Notes under the pieces: generated by a model
Told to the model about the DNA's origin: nothing
The model's database searches: none
The model's input: only the letters and a program-made list of their open reading frames with translations
Assembly (NCBI GenBank): GCA_963853835.1
Contig: OY970824.1
Location: 45,652,227 to 45,716,226, forward strand
Length of the DNA stretch: 64,000 bases
Reading direction: 5' to 3'
Source of the DNA: Calendula officinalis
Lineage: Eukaryota; Streptophyta; Magnoliopsida; Asterales; Asteraceae
In this document: positions 1-10,808 of the stretch, piece after piece
Layout: every line of letters starts with the position of its first letter
Numbering within the stretch: the first letter of the stretch is position 1
Position numbers and translations under genes: made by a program

Positions 1-541
1 TCAAGATTTCTATCAACAAACGCAGATCCAACAAGAACACAAGGTTCTTAAGCTTACAAAGAGTGTTCTACACTCATATTAGTCATCTTCTCCAAAGATA
101 ACTTGCTAGGTTATCCAAACCACCATATTTCCCTAAATAAAGTTCGTAACTAGCTAGAGAACATCAACAATTAAGAAATCTTACCGTTGATGTTTAGATC
201 CTTTAAGATGGTGAAGAATTGAACTAAAGAACACCAAAATCGCCCCTTCTCTCTCTAGAATCGGCTGCACCCCAATTGGGGGTGAAATGAGCAAACCCTA
301 GCTTTTTCCCGTTTTTATACAGCCAGACACAAGTTCGCGCCGCGAAGGGGGAGTCCGCGCCGCGAACTTCCCACGTCGGAAACTCCTCGCGATCGGGAAT
401 TTGTCGCGAACTCCGTGTCTCAAAACCCCAAATTCTCTGTCTCAACTTCGCGATCGCAAACCATAGTTCGCGCCGCGAACTCGCCCAGGCAGCTAGGCTG
501 CAACTTTCTATTGTCTATTTCAGCCCGATTTCGTCCTAAAC
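1..541 (-). repeat. E1 3' LTR, part 1 (interrupted by E2)
   Basis: Aligns by eye with 9345-9810 of the E1 5' LTR, including the CTCTCTCTAGAATCGG segment and the CpG-rich palindromes such as TTCGCGCCGCGAA. It stops abruptly at 541 in the word TAAAC, where the intact LTR copy reads TTAAC and carries on. The missing 120 bp appear at 4356-4475. The rest of this LTR is beyond position 1. Confidence 0.85.
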
Positions 542-717
542 TGTAACGACCCGAATTTTTGGTAAATAAATAATTATATAAAAATATGATAAATAAGGAT
601 AAATCATTTAAAAGACGTGGAAATTGGTTTCGTGTCGTTTGGATAACGTATGAGAAAGTTATGGACGAAACCTGGTCGAGACGATCAACGAAAACTGCAG
701 CCTGTCTGGGACAGGCA

Positions 718-885
718 GTTCGCGGCGCGAACTTTTGTTCCCGATCGCGAACATCAGGCAGAGAATTGGGGTTTTTGAAGATCGGAGTTCGCGACCTGAT
801 CACGTTCTTGAAAAGTTCACGACACAAAAAGATCGCGGCGCGAACTCGGGGTTCGTGACGCGAACTCGGGGTTCGTGGCGCGAAC
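718..885 (+). repeat. CpG-rich palindrome cluster in the E2 LTR
   Basis: Several near-perfect palindromes built on CGCGAAC: TTCGCGGCGCGAAC at about 719, GATCGCGAAC at about 746, TTCGCGACC near 788, TCGCGGCGCGAAC at about 834, then two GGGTTCGTGNCGCGAAC units up to 885. Equivalent clusters occur at 333-480, 9679-9770, 47588-47736 and 53542-53690 in the other LTRs of this family. Confidence 0.7.
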
Positions 886-1486
886 TCTTCAGACACAGGT
901 TAAAAACGGGAAAAACTAGGGTTTTGCTCATTTTCACCCACAACACTTGTGCAGCCGATTCTAGAGAGAGAGAGGACGATTTTGGGTGTTCTTGAGCACA
1001 GAACATCACCATTCTTGGAGATCTTCAACCCTTGTCGAAGATCTAAGGTATCTCCATCTTCTAATTAGTTTATGAGTTGAGTTTTGGGTAAATCTTGAGT
1101 ATCAAGAGTCTATGTTGGAAATCTTGTTAAAAGATGTATATGGTGAGTGTAAAACACTCCAAGATTGTATGAGAACCTTGTGTTCTTGATGGATCTGTGA
1201 TTTGTTAAGTTAACCTCAAGCTAGGGTTTTGGCTAAGGTGAGTACATGTGAACTTTAAAACTGAGTACATAGCGGTAAAGAAGTATTTTCATAATTTGTG
1301 ATTATTAATGTTTAAACTAGTTGCTTATTGTTATTATGAACTAGTTGATTTAATTGTGTGAATACTAACTAAGATCAGTATATGGATATATTGTGTGACG
1401 GCCATACGGCATTGTTGATTGATGTGACATATAGTCACATGTAGTGGTTATAACGGGTAGATTGAGATATGACAGGTACGTGATAG

Positions 1487-1715
1487 ATTCGGAGGCATTC
1501 TGGATTATCATGGTATCTTTAAACTGATGGATTAGAGGCATTCTGATCACCCAACAAGATGTTGGATCTTACTGTACCAGAGGCATTCTGGTTAGTAAGA
1601 TAAAGATAGGTCACTTTGGCTGAACACTGTGACAATGGGGGTTCTATTAAATCGGAGGCATTCTGGTTAGTAGGACAAAATTGGGTTCTTGTTGGATTGG
1701 AGGCATTCCGAATAA
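1487..1715 (+). repeat. Five GGAGGCATTCYGG repeats in the E2 LTR
   Basis: Copies of GGAGGCATTCTGG or a one-base variant start near 1490, 1531, 1578, 1653 and 1699, spaced roughly 40-75 bp with unrelated sequence between them. The reverse complement, CCAATC-flanked GGAATGCCTCC, forms the repeat block in the E3 LTRs. Confidence 0.75.
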
Positions 1716-2172
1716 CTTGACGGGTCAAATAGGCTATAAATGAATGTGATAGGACGAAGAGGTGATCGATGTATATGAATGAGATAGGGTTACCACGGAG
1801 GTAACTAAAGTATATATATACATATATTTATATATCTAATAATTGTGATCATTTATATGTTAATGTTGGGTCTAAAACCCATGTATCTCACGAGACTATT
1901 TTGTCTTACGTACTATGTTTGTTTGTAATGCTATGTACTCAGGTTCAGGAGCTAAGGATTAGGTGCGGTTGCTAGTGGAGGCACACGGGTTATGTAGTGA
2001 TAGCAAGGTGTTACGTTTGGCTTTGGTTATGATATAATTCTGTAACACCAACTAACGACTTTTATTTAATGCCAAAGATTTTGTAAATTCATATTTTTGG
2101 GACAATTACTCTAATGTTTTTTAAAGGATTTTTACGGAAATATTTTGTATTAAAAATTGAGGTGTTACAACT

Positions 2173-2184
2173 TGGTATCAGAGC
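2173..2184 (+). promoter_or_regulatory. E2 primer binding site (initiator Met-tRNA)
   Basis: TGGTATCAGAGC, three bases after the LTR end, is complementary to the 3' end of plant initiator Met-tRNA and is the usual priming site for minus-strand DNA in plant LTR elements. Confidence 0.92.
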
Positions 2185-2414
2185 TATAGCTTAAGCGAAT
2201 TAGGTTGGGTTAACCACCCTAGGCTTAAGTTGTAGAAGTAGAATGATATATTTCCGTTAGATAACTAGGTTGACCTTGAGAGCTATAGGGCTAAGTTGTC
2301 TTAGGGTCGAACCCTAGGAAGGATTGCCTTATGTGGTCATATTCGAGTTTGAGAGTCCTAATGGACTATTGACTGGATAATTAATCGTGAATTAGTTGCC
2401 ATTTTTATAGCAAG

Positions 2415-3464
2415 ATGGTGAACGTGAAAAGTGGACGAACTCCACTTAACTCGTAAGAGGATCCGAAAATTTATGCTAACTACACGCCGGTAACTTTGGA
2501 AGTGGTTCGTGATATGTTCGGCCAAATGAGGGGAGAAGTAAATGAGGACGTGCACCAGATTATTGATGACAGAATGATTAAGGGAAGGGAAGGTAATTCC
2601 AATTCAGGTGTAAAGAGTAAGCATTCGGGTAACATTGCCCACTTGGAGAAATTCTTGACTGAAAAGGGAAATGATATGAGTCTTGATAAGAGAGATGGAT
2701 GTTCCTTCGAGGCATTTATGGCATGTGAGCCCAAGGCGTATTCGGGAATTTTTGGGCCAAAAGTCACCGCCCGGTGGATTTAATAACCTGAGCAAGCCTT
2801 GGAGAATAGTAATTGCAAGAGAGAAGATGTGGTGACTTATGCTTCTAGAATGTTGAAAGATGAAGCACACATGTGGTGGATTATGATGTACGAAATCCTA
2901 GGCAAGAAGGCGATATACAAGATGTCATGGGAGGAATTCACGAGCCGTTTGAAAGAGAAATTTTGCCCTAAGAGAAGCTTAGAGAAAGTGCAAGAAGAAG
3001 CTATGATTTTCAGAAAAGGAGATGAGTCGGTGGATGTGTACACCAAGAAAGTGGATCAGTGGGTGGTTCAAGAGCTACCAAAAGGTGGAGAAAAGAGGAG
3101 AATCGGAGATAGTTTGGAGCCATCAAAGAAGGGAAGGTTCACACCGACTTTGACCAATAAAGTTGGTGGCGGAAAGTGTCATAATTGCGGTAAGGGCCAC
3201 AAGGGGGTATGCAAGTCGGGTACAGCTTTATGCTTCACATGCGGAAGAGTTGGGCACATGGAAAAAGACTGTGGGGTGAATAACATCAAAGAAGTGGAGT
3301 GCTACACATGTCACGAGAATGGGCATTTTAGTGGTGCATGCCCGAAGAAGGGAACCGGTATGCTGATATCAACTGCTCACGGCGAGGCTAGAGGAAGCCA
3401 CGATATCGCTTCAGGTACTATGTTTATAAATCTTACGTTATACAATTCTCAAATTACTTGTTGA
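2415..3464 (+). pseudogene. E2 gag (nonsense-mutated)
   Basis: Retrotransposon GAG, the nucleocapsid/capsid protein. Starting at the ATG at 2415 the frame is broken by one stop at 2454-2456 and by two adjacent stops at 2781-2786, all in the same reading frame, so damage is by point mutation rather than frameshift. The segment 2800-3030 holds the Retrotrans_gag signature (YASRMLKDEAHMWW, then EEFTSRLKEKFCP). Three zinc knuckles follow: CHNCGKGHKGVC (short spacing), CFTCGRVGHMEKDC and CYTCHENGHFSGAC. Compared with the E1 gag, about 60 residues between the capsid and the knuckles are deleted. No protease follows. It cannot make a full protein. Confidence 0.85.
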
Positions 3465-4032
3465 TGAGTCGCACGAGATGATATCTAATGAATTGGGTCA
3501 TTATAGTTGTTAGATGAGCCTTTGTTGTGAAAGTAGTTATTAGAGTTAACTTTCGTGGCCTATATATAGGATAAAAGTTCCGAATAAATGACCGGTATCG
3601 AGAAGGGAGAAATTAAATTATGTGGAAGGGAGTATCGATGGGAATCCTTCATGAAAGTATAAAATTATGTTGAATAAATGATTAATATATTATGATTGGT
3701 AAAAAGGAAAACTATGTTGTCATGGAGTATCAAAGACGGAATATGAAAGTGGTAAAAGTTTCCTAGGTAAGGTTGATAGAATGTGAAAGTGTTATTTTGT
3801 GGTGAGAAAGTCGTGCACAGATGGAAGGCGACGTGAAGGAAATTGTAAGGTTTGACGTTATTAAGGGTGCAAGAATCGAGATAGGTAATGGAATAACGAT
3901 ATGCTTGAGTGTAACGTGTAACATATGGGAACGATTGAGAATTGTGATCAGACGATCATAAGTTGATATAAAGGGTAAAAAGTATGTTAAAATTTTAGGG
4001 AAGGTATGGAAATGACGGGGTGTCAGAAATCA
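3465..4032 (+). other. E2 internal non-coding remainder
   Basis: Low-GC sequence with no readable pol domain in any frame. It ends where homology to the LTR starts at about 4033, so the boundary marks a deletion that removed the polypurine tract and the 5' four-fifths of the 3' LTR. Confidence 0.6.
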
Positions 4033-4355
4033 CATTTATATGTTAATGTTGGGTCTAAAACTCATGTATCTAACGAGACAATTTTGTCTTACGTACTATG
4101 TTTGTTTGTAATGCTATGTACTCAGGTTCAGGAGCTAAGGATTAGGTGTGTTTGCTAGTGGAGGCGCACGGGTTATGTATTGATAGCAAGGTGGATTTAC
4201 GTTTGGCTTTGGTTATGATATAATTTTGTAACACCGACTATCGACTTTTATTTAATGCCAAAGATTTTGTAAATTCATATTTTTGGGACAATTACTCTAA
4301 TGTTTTTAAAAGGATTTTTACGGAAATATTTTGTATTAAAAATTGAGGTGTTACA
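4033..4355 (+). repeat. E2 3' LTR, last ~323 bp only
   Basis: Matches 1849-2169 of the 5' LTR with scattered differences (for example AACTCATG against AACCCATG) and ends in the same GAGGTGTTACA. Confidence 0.85.
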
Positions 4356-4475
4356 TTAACCATATCAAACGGTGTCCAAATGACACGAAACTAATTCCTA
4401 CGCGTTCCAAATGAATTATTCATATTTATCATATTTTTACACAATTTATATATCAACAAATTTCGGGTCGTTACA
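4356..4475 (-). repeat. E1 3' LTR, part 2
   Basis: Continuation of the LTR broken at 541. It corresponds to 9825-9944 of the E1 5' LTR and ends in CGGGTCGTTACA, the inverted 5' terminus of the LTR. The first five bases are the duplicated target. Confidence 0.85.
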
Positions 4476-4512
4476 ACTATCTACCCCTTAAAAGGATTCC
4501 GTCCTCGGAATC
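4476..4512 (-). promoter_or_regulatory. E1 polypurine tract and adjacent hairpin
   Basis: On the minus strand TAAGGGGTAGATAGT abuts the 3' LTR, the position of the plus-strand primer. Immediately upstream (4495-4512) is GATTCCGTCCTCGGAATC, a perfect 7-bp stem with a 4-base loop. The same arrangement is at 47911-47947 in E3, although most of the surrounding sequence has diverged. Confidence 0.75.
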
Positions 4513-6308
4513 AACTCAAGGATTTCCAATCCGCGTACATCCCCGCATACCACTTTTATTCTCTTGCACTGATTATACTCGAACCTCTCCAATTACGATC
4601 AAATGACAATTATACCTTTAAAGACCCACTTAACTCCGTTATACTCAAGCGGGTCAAAAATCAAGCTTTTAATCCTTAACTTCCAAACGGGCCAAAGTCG
4701 CACCCTTCGACTATGCCTCTTTCCGTTAATCAATTACCCATTCCCATATGCATGTAGACGATTCATTATGATCTTACCATTGTCTAACCATTCTAAGCGA
4801 AAGTCAAAACCCAATTTTGACCAAGGTCAACAATCCGCTAGTTGACCATCCTTGACTTATGAATGAAGTCAAACTTACTTGCAAAATTCACATACTCTTT
4901 ACTAGAGAGACATCACTTCCCTAACTTTTCATTCCCGATTCCAATATCTATATTTCCTTTCTCAATTGTTCCTCTTATTCTTGATTTCAATTTCCACAAT
5001 CTATTAACAATTTCCATACCGATCTCACTTACTTTTAACTTTCAATCAATTACATATACAACTTATAACTTCCTTCAAATATCCTTGTAATATACTTGTA
5101 ATTCTTGATTACCGGCTTTAAAGCCTCAGTCACATACAATTGTGGTCTAGCCACTCACCATACCATTTTCCCCACTCATTAATTGCTCTTAACTTTGTTT
5201 CTTAAAAGCATCTCTTTTCCACCATCTATACCCTTGTAGGCACCACCTACACGTAACTATAATTTAAACACACCCGTGTTTTCAACCCCATTTCTCACTT
5301 ACCATATAATTATAGCAATAACTTAACCATGCAGTTCTACATACCCCAGATATAAACATCATAATCCTGATACATCAAATCATACTTTAACAAACTCATC
5401 GAGATGATTGGAAAGCCTCCAATCCATCACGATCCAAACTGTCACAATGATTGGAAAGCCTCCAATCCAAAGTGACTCATCCAATCTCGCTAACCGGAAA
5501 GCCTCCGATCGAACAAGATTCATACAATACCTTTTTATCTTGCATACAATTCATGTATGCATCATTCACTTAGCATCTTGCTATCATTTTCTTTCATAAC
5601 CAATCACATTCTTTATTCGCATTTACACTTTTCCACTTTCCACATAACATTATCTCTCTAAGGTCACATGTCTTCCAAAGGCCATTACTTCCAATTATAC
5701 ACCATGCCACACGGTATACACATATTCATTTCTAGTGCTATCCGCTAATCAAATCATTTACAAATCGACCCTTACTAAAAATGTCTTCTCAACATTAATA
5801 ATTTCCAACTTTTCCTTTACCACCGAGGTAACCATTAATACCTTTTTAATTATCCATACTTTACCGATTGACCCGGTCTCTATTGAGTCAACCCATTGAC
5901 TCCGATCGATACCCATACTTAAACTATCACACCTTTTTATAAACTTTTACCATTAATAAATTGTTCACCCTTGACATCGCATACGTCGACCCTGACATAA
6001 ACGTCTGCATTACTTATCCGGATTCTCACCGAACACCAAAGTTCCATTTTCGAAATCATCATCTCTATAGTTTTCCATTCGCAATTTACAGTTCTTACCA
6101 AAACTTAGTACTTCACCGTACTACTATCATTTCCTTGAACACATTTACTATTCTCATGATTCTCCTTCCGATAATCTACGATGACATAATCCTTTCTACC
6201 CTTACCTCCCGCGACATATCGGTCGTCAACCCATTCAGATATACACATATAATAAACCAGGGAGATATTCTCCCACACCTATTATTTTTTTCACACTTTA
6301 CTCTCCGT
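4513..6308 (-). other. E1 long non-coding internal region
   Basis: About 1.8 kb with no pol homology that I can read on either strand; the open frames here are not protein-like. It holds three copies of a palindromic repeat (5406-5511). Stretches resemble 47948-50100 of E3, so this is a shared family module and not random debris. Confidence 0.6.
5406..5511. repeat. Hairpin repeat GATTGGA-AAGCC-TCCAATC
   Basis: GATTGGAAAGCCTCCAATC is present twice exactly (5406-5424, 5449-5467) with a perfect 7-bp stem and a 5-base loop; a third, diverged copy (CCGGAAAGCCTCCGATC) lies at about 5494-5510. Related copies occur in E3 at about 49113, 49156, 50042 and 50093. Confidence 0.75.
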
Positions 6309-7569
6309 TTATAATTTATTCCCGTACACAGTTCGTATAAGCACCAATTCCCGTTGACGGTTGATGTTACCTGAAGCGGCTACACAAGCTTCCTTTACCC
6401 GATTCCCGTTGACGGTTGATGTTGACGTGTCGATTCTCTTTCTCGGGCACGCACTACTATAGTGTCCCACCTCGTGAAAAGTGTAGCATTCCACTTCGTC
6501 GAGGTTCCTTACTTTACAATCTTTTGATCGGTGCCCTACACGACCACACTTGAAGCATATAACCGTATTTGATTTGCATTCTCCACGGTGATACTTTCCA
6601 CAACTTTGACAACTTCCAATACCACTATGCTTTGACGAACTCGATCCTAATCCTTCTTTCGTTGTTGATCCCAAGCTATTATCGAGCTTCTTCTTTTCTT
6701 TTCCGGATGCCGACTCTTGTGCCCTTCGACGAAATACGCTTTCAACACCTCGAGCGGTACAAATGGCCTCATCTAACGTGGCCGCTCGTTTGACTTCCAA
6801 TTCAAACTCTGATGGTAGCCCATTAGCATACCGAACCACTTTCGAACGTTCAGTCGGATAAGCCTTGATTACAAATGGAAGTAATCCCCTGAACATTTTG
6901 GTGTATTCTTCCACCGACATATTGCCCTTCTTAATGAACATGAACTCTTCTTGCAACTCCTCTAGATCTCTCGGAATAAAACTATTCCTTCAATCTACTC
7001 GTGAACTCCTTCCACGACATTTTGTACAACACTTTCCTACCCAAAGTCTCATACATGGTATCCCACCATGTCAACGCTTCATCCTTCAACTGTCGGGATG
7101 CATAGGTGGCCATATCTTTCTTCAAACACTTGCTACTTTCTAGCACTTGCTCAGTCTCCCAAATCCAATGCATCGTCACCTTCAGTTCCGAACTTCCATA
7201 ATACGCACCGGGGTTGCACGCCATGAACGTCTTGTATGTACATCCTTCCCTTTCCTCCGACTCCGAGTCATCACCCTCTTCGGTCAATGACTTCTTAGTG
7301 CGGGTCTTGCTACCCGAAGACTTACTTCCACCACGAGATTTAGAATCATCTCGCCTATCCTCATTCAATCGGTTATCAATAATTCGGTTCATATCCTCAT
7401 TCACCTCATCCCTCATCTGATGAAACAGATTTCTGATCGCTTCCATAGTTACCGGAGTTTTGTTTGCATCAAAACCGAAACCCTCTTCATTATTACCGGG
7501 ATGAGTCGGGATTCGATTGGGATCCGCCTCATGATCTAGTGGAGCTTCTCCACCTCTTGGGATCACCAT
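6309..7569 (-). pseudogene. E1 gag (frameshifted)
   Basis: GAG protein of a Ty3/gypsy-type element. The ATG at 7569 opens a frame that runs to 6982: an acidic, charged N-terminal ~110 residues, then the Retrotrans_gag region (YASRQLKDEALTWWDTMYE and KEFTSRLKE). A frameshift around 6957-6981 ends it with a stop; the downstream frame (6956-6309) continues the same protein with capsid helices, a basic linker and zinc knuckles CQSCGKYHRGEC, CFKCGRVGHRSKDC and CYTFHEVGHYSSAC. In the third knuckle the second Cys is Phe, so it should not bind zinc normally. Pol is absent. The E1 primer site lies 215 bp upstream. One frameshift and one knuckle loss make this a pseudogene, but it is the best-preserved gag of the family in the window. 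Confidence 0.85.
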
Positions 7570-7783
7570 TTGCCATATCAATATATTGAACCATTAGAAC
7601 TCAAAAGATTGACTTAATAGTCGATCAATTATAACCCAATTAGCCCAAAACATTATCTCTCCTCTTAGGGATCGACCTTGATACACTCATACCTTTAAGA
7701 TGGACATCCTATGGAAACATACGGTCCTACTAGCATAGCTTAAGACTAGGGAGGTCAAACCTACCTAATTCACTTAAACTATA

Positions 7784-7795
7784 GCTTTGATACCA
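7784..7795 (-). promoter_or_regulatory. E1 primer binding site
   Basis: Minus-strand TGGTATCAAAGC, one base different from the initiator Met-tRNA complement, three bases from the LTR end. Confidence 0.85.
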
Positions 7796-7798
7796 AGT

Positions 7799-9944
7799 TG
7801 TAACACCTCAATTTTTAAAACATCATTTAAATCATATTTTTAAATAAAAATATTACAAAGTCCAATATTCCCAAAATACGGTTTAACAAAAACCATTTAA
7901 AAGTATATCAGAGTATTAAAACCGGTGTTACAAAATAATATCATAACCATAGGATAACGGGATCTACCTACGAGCTCCCGAGCTGATCAACACTAGGCCA
8001 CTTCTAACGGGACCTTCTAATCCATCGATCCTGAACCTGAGTACATAGCCACAAAAACAAGTAGTACGTGAGACAAAATAGTCTCGTGAGATACATGAGT
8101 TTTTGACCCATTCTCAATAAGATTTATAAACAATATTTATAACATTATAAATACTTATCTTTAACAACTTTATTAACTCGTATATCATCTTCCATTTATT
8201 TAATCATATAAACTAATAAGCTTACCATAACCTCATTCATCATTTAATCACATATTGTAAGCTATCTCCAAGCTCACACGTTTCTTTATCACATATGCAA
8301 CGGACCTCTCTGAAGCCAACTCTCCCAATATGGGACGTCATAGGTAAACTATCAAGGTAATTGGGAGCCCACATCTAACCGAGATTCATATGCTCTCCCT
8401 GTTCCCGGGTCGTCATGCTCACCCAACACTGGTGTCGTAAACTGTGACATTCTACTCTTTGCGCAGGGAGGTACCACCCCAAATAGTCGTCTCATGCTCC
8501 CCCAATTCTGGGCGGTCTTATTCCGGATATCTTATTCATCACTTATGAGCATCATCTCCATTCATCACAAATGAGCATTAGCTCCTTTCATCAAATCTCT
8601 CACTTATTAGAATACATCTATTCTAATTTATCATATCATTCTCATTACTTATTCAGTTTCAATATTGACTTTACCAACTCCTTTACTAACTAAAACATAT
8701 TTATCGTTTATCAAAATCATGTTACTTTAACTTTTCTTTGACGAGCATACAACTCTATTACTAGTCACTTTATACTTATTCTTTAAGCAAATCAATCTCC
8801 ACTTTTATTAGTATAATGTACTAATCAATACTTGATACTTAAAAATCGTTGTCATTAGCTTTATTAATACATATTATTAATAAATCAAATATCATACTTT
8901 CTTAGTCATTACTCTTAGTCATACATCATATTTATAATGAGTAATTAATCACTTTTCGTTAACATAATCTCTTTCAAAATCATTAATCATCTAGACATAT
9001 TTAAATATTCTATTATTTACATTTTCTTAACTTTTCAATCATATATTTATTAAAAGCATTTATTAATACAGACTCATAAAACATCATAGTTTTCAAAATC
9101 ATTTGCTATGTGCCCAGTAAAAGTCTCATGTACTCATCTTAGCCAAGCTAAATCCAAATCGTGTTTATCAACACGAATCCTTGCTCTCCAACTTGTGAAA
9201 TATCACCAATCTTTAGGTCTCCTTGACCTATCATCCATATCATCATAAAATCTAGTTATTATCCATAAGTAGTTACCGATAACTTCATAACAACATTCAT
9301 AACCACCAAGTTCATCCAACTTAGTGAAATCCCAAAACCCTAATTCAAGATTTCTATCAACAAACAAAGATCCAACAAGAACATAAGGTTCTTAAGCTTA
9401 CACAGAGTGTTCTACACTCATATTAGGCATCTTCTCCAAAGATAACTTGGTAGGTTATCCAAACCACCATATTTCCCCAAATAAAGTACATAACTAGCTA
9501 GAGAACATCAACAATTAAGAAATCTTACCTTTGATGTTTAGATCCTTTAAGATGGTGAAGATTTGAGCTCAAGAACACCAAAATTGCCCCTTCTCTCTCT
9601 AGAATCGGTGGCACCACAATTAGGGGTGAAAATGAGCAAACCCTAGCTTTTTCCCGTTTTTATACAGACAGACACAAGTTCGCGCCACGAACTTTCCGCA
9701 TCGGGAACTTGTCGCGAACTCCGTGTCTCAAAACCCCAAATTCTCTGTCTAAACCTCGCAATCGCGAACTCTCCAAGGAAGCTAGGCTGCAACTTTTTGT
9801 TGTCTATTTAGCCCGATTTCGTCCTTAACCATATCAAACGGTGTCCAAATGACATGAAACCAATTCCTACACGTTCCAAATGAATTATCCATATTTATCA
9901 TATTTTTACACAATTTATATATCAACAAATTTCGGGTCGTTACA
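7799..9944 (-). repeat. E1 5' LTR (2146 bp)
   Basis: Reads TGTAACACC...CGGGTCGTTACA on the plus strand. About 500 bp longer than the E3 LTR. At 8300-8530, where E3 has GGAATGCCTCC repeats, this LTR has a different block containing CTCCCAAT and ATTGGGAG words in opposite orientations. CpG palindromes, reduced in number, lie at 9679-9770. The unbroken TTAAC at about 9821 is the empty site for E2. Confidence 0.88.
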
Positions 9945-10521
9945 TATAAGATCTCAATAGCCTTGCAAACTGTTGAGGATAACAGTCATATATTGCCAAT
10001 AAATTTTCATAAACCATTTTTTATTACAAAACATTTCTCAAAACATTGGAATTGTAAATTACTTTATAATTCCCTTACATTTCATTTCATTATATGGTTT
10101 ATACAAAACATCTTTACAACTACTTATCTCAAACCAGTCATAAACCATTTTCACATTTACTCACCGGTAGCAAAAACAAAGATTTTCAAAACTTTAAACA
10201 CCAAACATGTGGATTCACTCAACAATTTCTGTTGACCATTTTATATTTTGTTTTTCAGGAAATTAGGAGAAGCATTGAGTCTTAGACTTTGGATGAGCAT
10301 GCATAGCGTCGAGATGCCACGAATGTCTTTTTAAGTATCAACTTTGTTTTGTCGATTCATATATACATAAATTTTGACATGTTTTAATTTAAATAAGTTA
10401 TTTAAATCTCTTTTAAACATGTGTATTGTTTACTTAGTCAATTGCTTATGTTACACATGAAAGTTACACTCCGTTCTAGCGCGAAACACTTTTTACTTAA
10501 AAACCATTTTTGGCGGGGTGT
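9945..10521 (+). repeat. 3' part of a gypsy LTR related to the G1 LTR
   Basis: Ends in GGCGGGGTGTGACA at 10521, the sense 3' terminus of the G1-type LTR (its inverse opens the G1 copies at 33058 and 55894). Internal landmarks match the reverse complement of 33280-33400, including GGATTCACTCAACA and GTTGACC followed by TTTTTCAGG. The left part was cut off by E1. No primer site follows it, so it is either a 3' LTR or a solo LTR. Confidence 0.65.
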
Positions 10522-10803
10522 GACACAATATCCTCGACCTCGTACCCCTCACCGTCTTCAACGAAATTAGGGTTCTTAAAGTTATCGTTCTTTAAATATA
10601 GGTTCTTCAAATTAGGGTTCTTTGAAACTGAGGTAAGTATTTCAGGTTTGTTAAATTGTTTGATGATGATTTTTTAGTTTGATGATGAGTTTTTTTTATA
10701 AAAATTGATTGAAGTAGATAGAGAAAATGAGATCTAGTGAGAGAAACAGTAGTAAAATGATATACTCCAAGAGTTTATCAACATAAGTACAACGAGAATA
10801 GCT
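10522..10803. other. Flank of C1, unassigned
   Basis: AT-rich, with three AGGGTTCTT-type words. With C1 removed it joins 20295-20598. That joined piece has GACAAGGATC and TATAAGGGTC words reminiscent of gypsy 3' ends on the minus strand; the evidence is too weak for a call. Confidence 0.3.
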
Positions 10804-10808
10804 CAATG

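Larger units (their letters stand above)
542..2169 (+). repeat. E2 5' LTR (1628 bp)
   Basis: Bounded by TGTAACGACCCGAA and GAGGTGTTACA and followed directly by a Met-tRNA primer site. Contains a TATATAAAA box at 575-583, a block of CpG-rich palindromes at about 718-885 (TTCGCGGCGCGAA and variants), a GAGAGAGA tract near 966 and five copies of a GGAGGCATTC motif between 1487 and 1715. The LTR transcription start was not established. Confidence 0.88.
542..4355 (+). mobile_element. E2: rearranged gag-bearing Ty3/gypsy-type element inserted in the E1 3' LTR
   Basis: Complete 5' LTR (542-2169), primer binding site (2173-2184), a stop-ridden gag (2415-3464) and only the last ~323 bp of the 3' LTR (4033-4355). 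The polypurine tract, most of the 3' LTR and any pol region have been deleted. The insertion point is dated by the host LTR: the left flank is taaac (537-541), the right flank ttaac (4356-4360), and the unbroken E1 5' LTR has one TTAAC at the same place, so this is a 5-bp TSD with one later change. E2 lies head-to-head with the E1 LTR, which creates a long inverted repeat. Confidence 0.85.
1..9944 (-). mobile_element. E1: gag-only Ty3/gypsy-type element, minus strand, left end outside the window
   Basis: Read on the minus strand the element runs from a 5' LTR (7799-9944) through a primer binding site (7784-7795), gag (7569-6309), about 1.8 kb of non-coding DNA, and a polypurine tract at 4476-4489, into a 3' LTR that begins at 4475 and continues to the window edge. 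E2 splits that 3' LTR at 541/4356. No protease, reverse transcriptase, RNase H or integrase is recognisable between gag and the polypurine tract, so E1 fits the class called TR-GAG (LTR elements coding only for GAG). Such an element would need polymerase and integrase from an autonomous relative. The left TSD lies outside the window; the right flank is tataa. Confidence 0.85.

Noticed and set aside
4603..6314. Plus-strand ORFs in the E1 interior (for example 5961-6314)
   Set aside because: Opposite to the element, low complexity, no domain; non-coding module.
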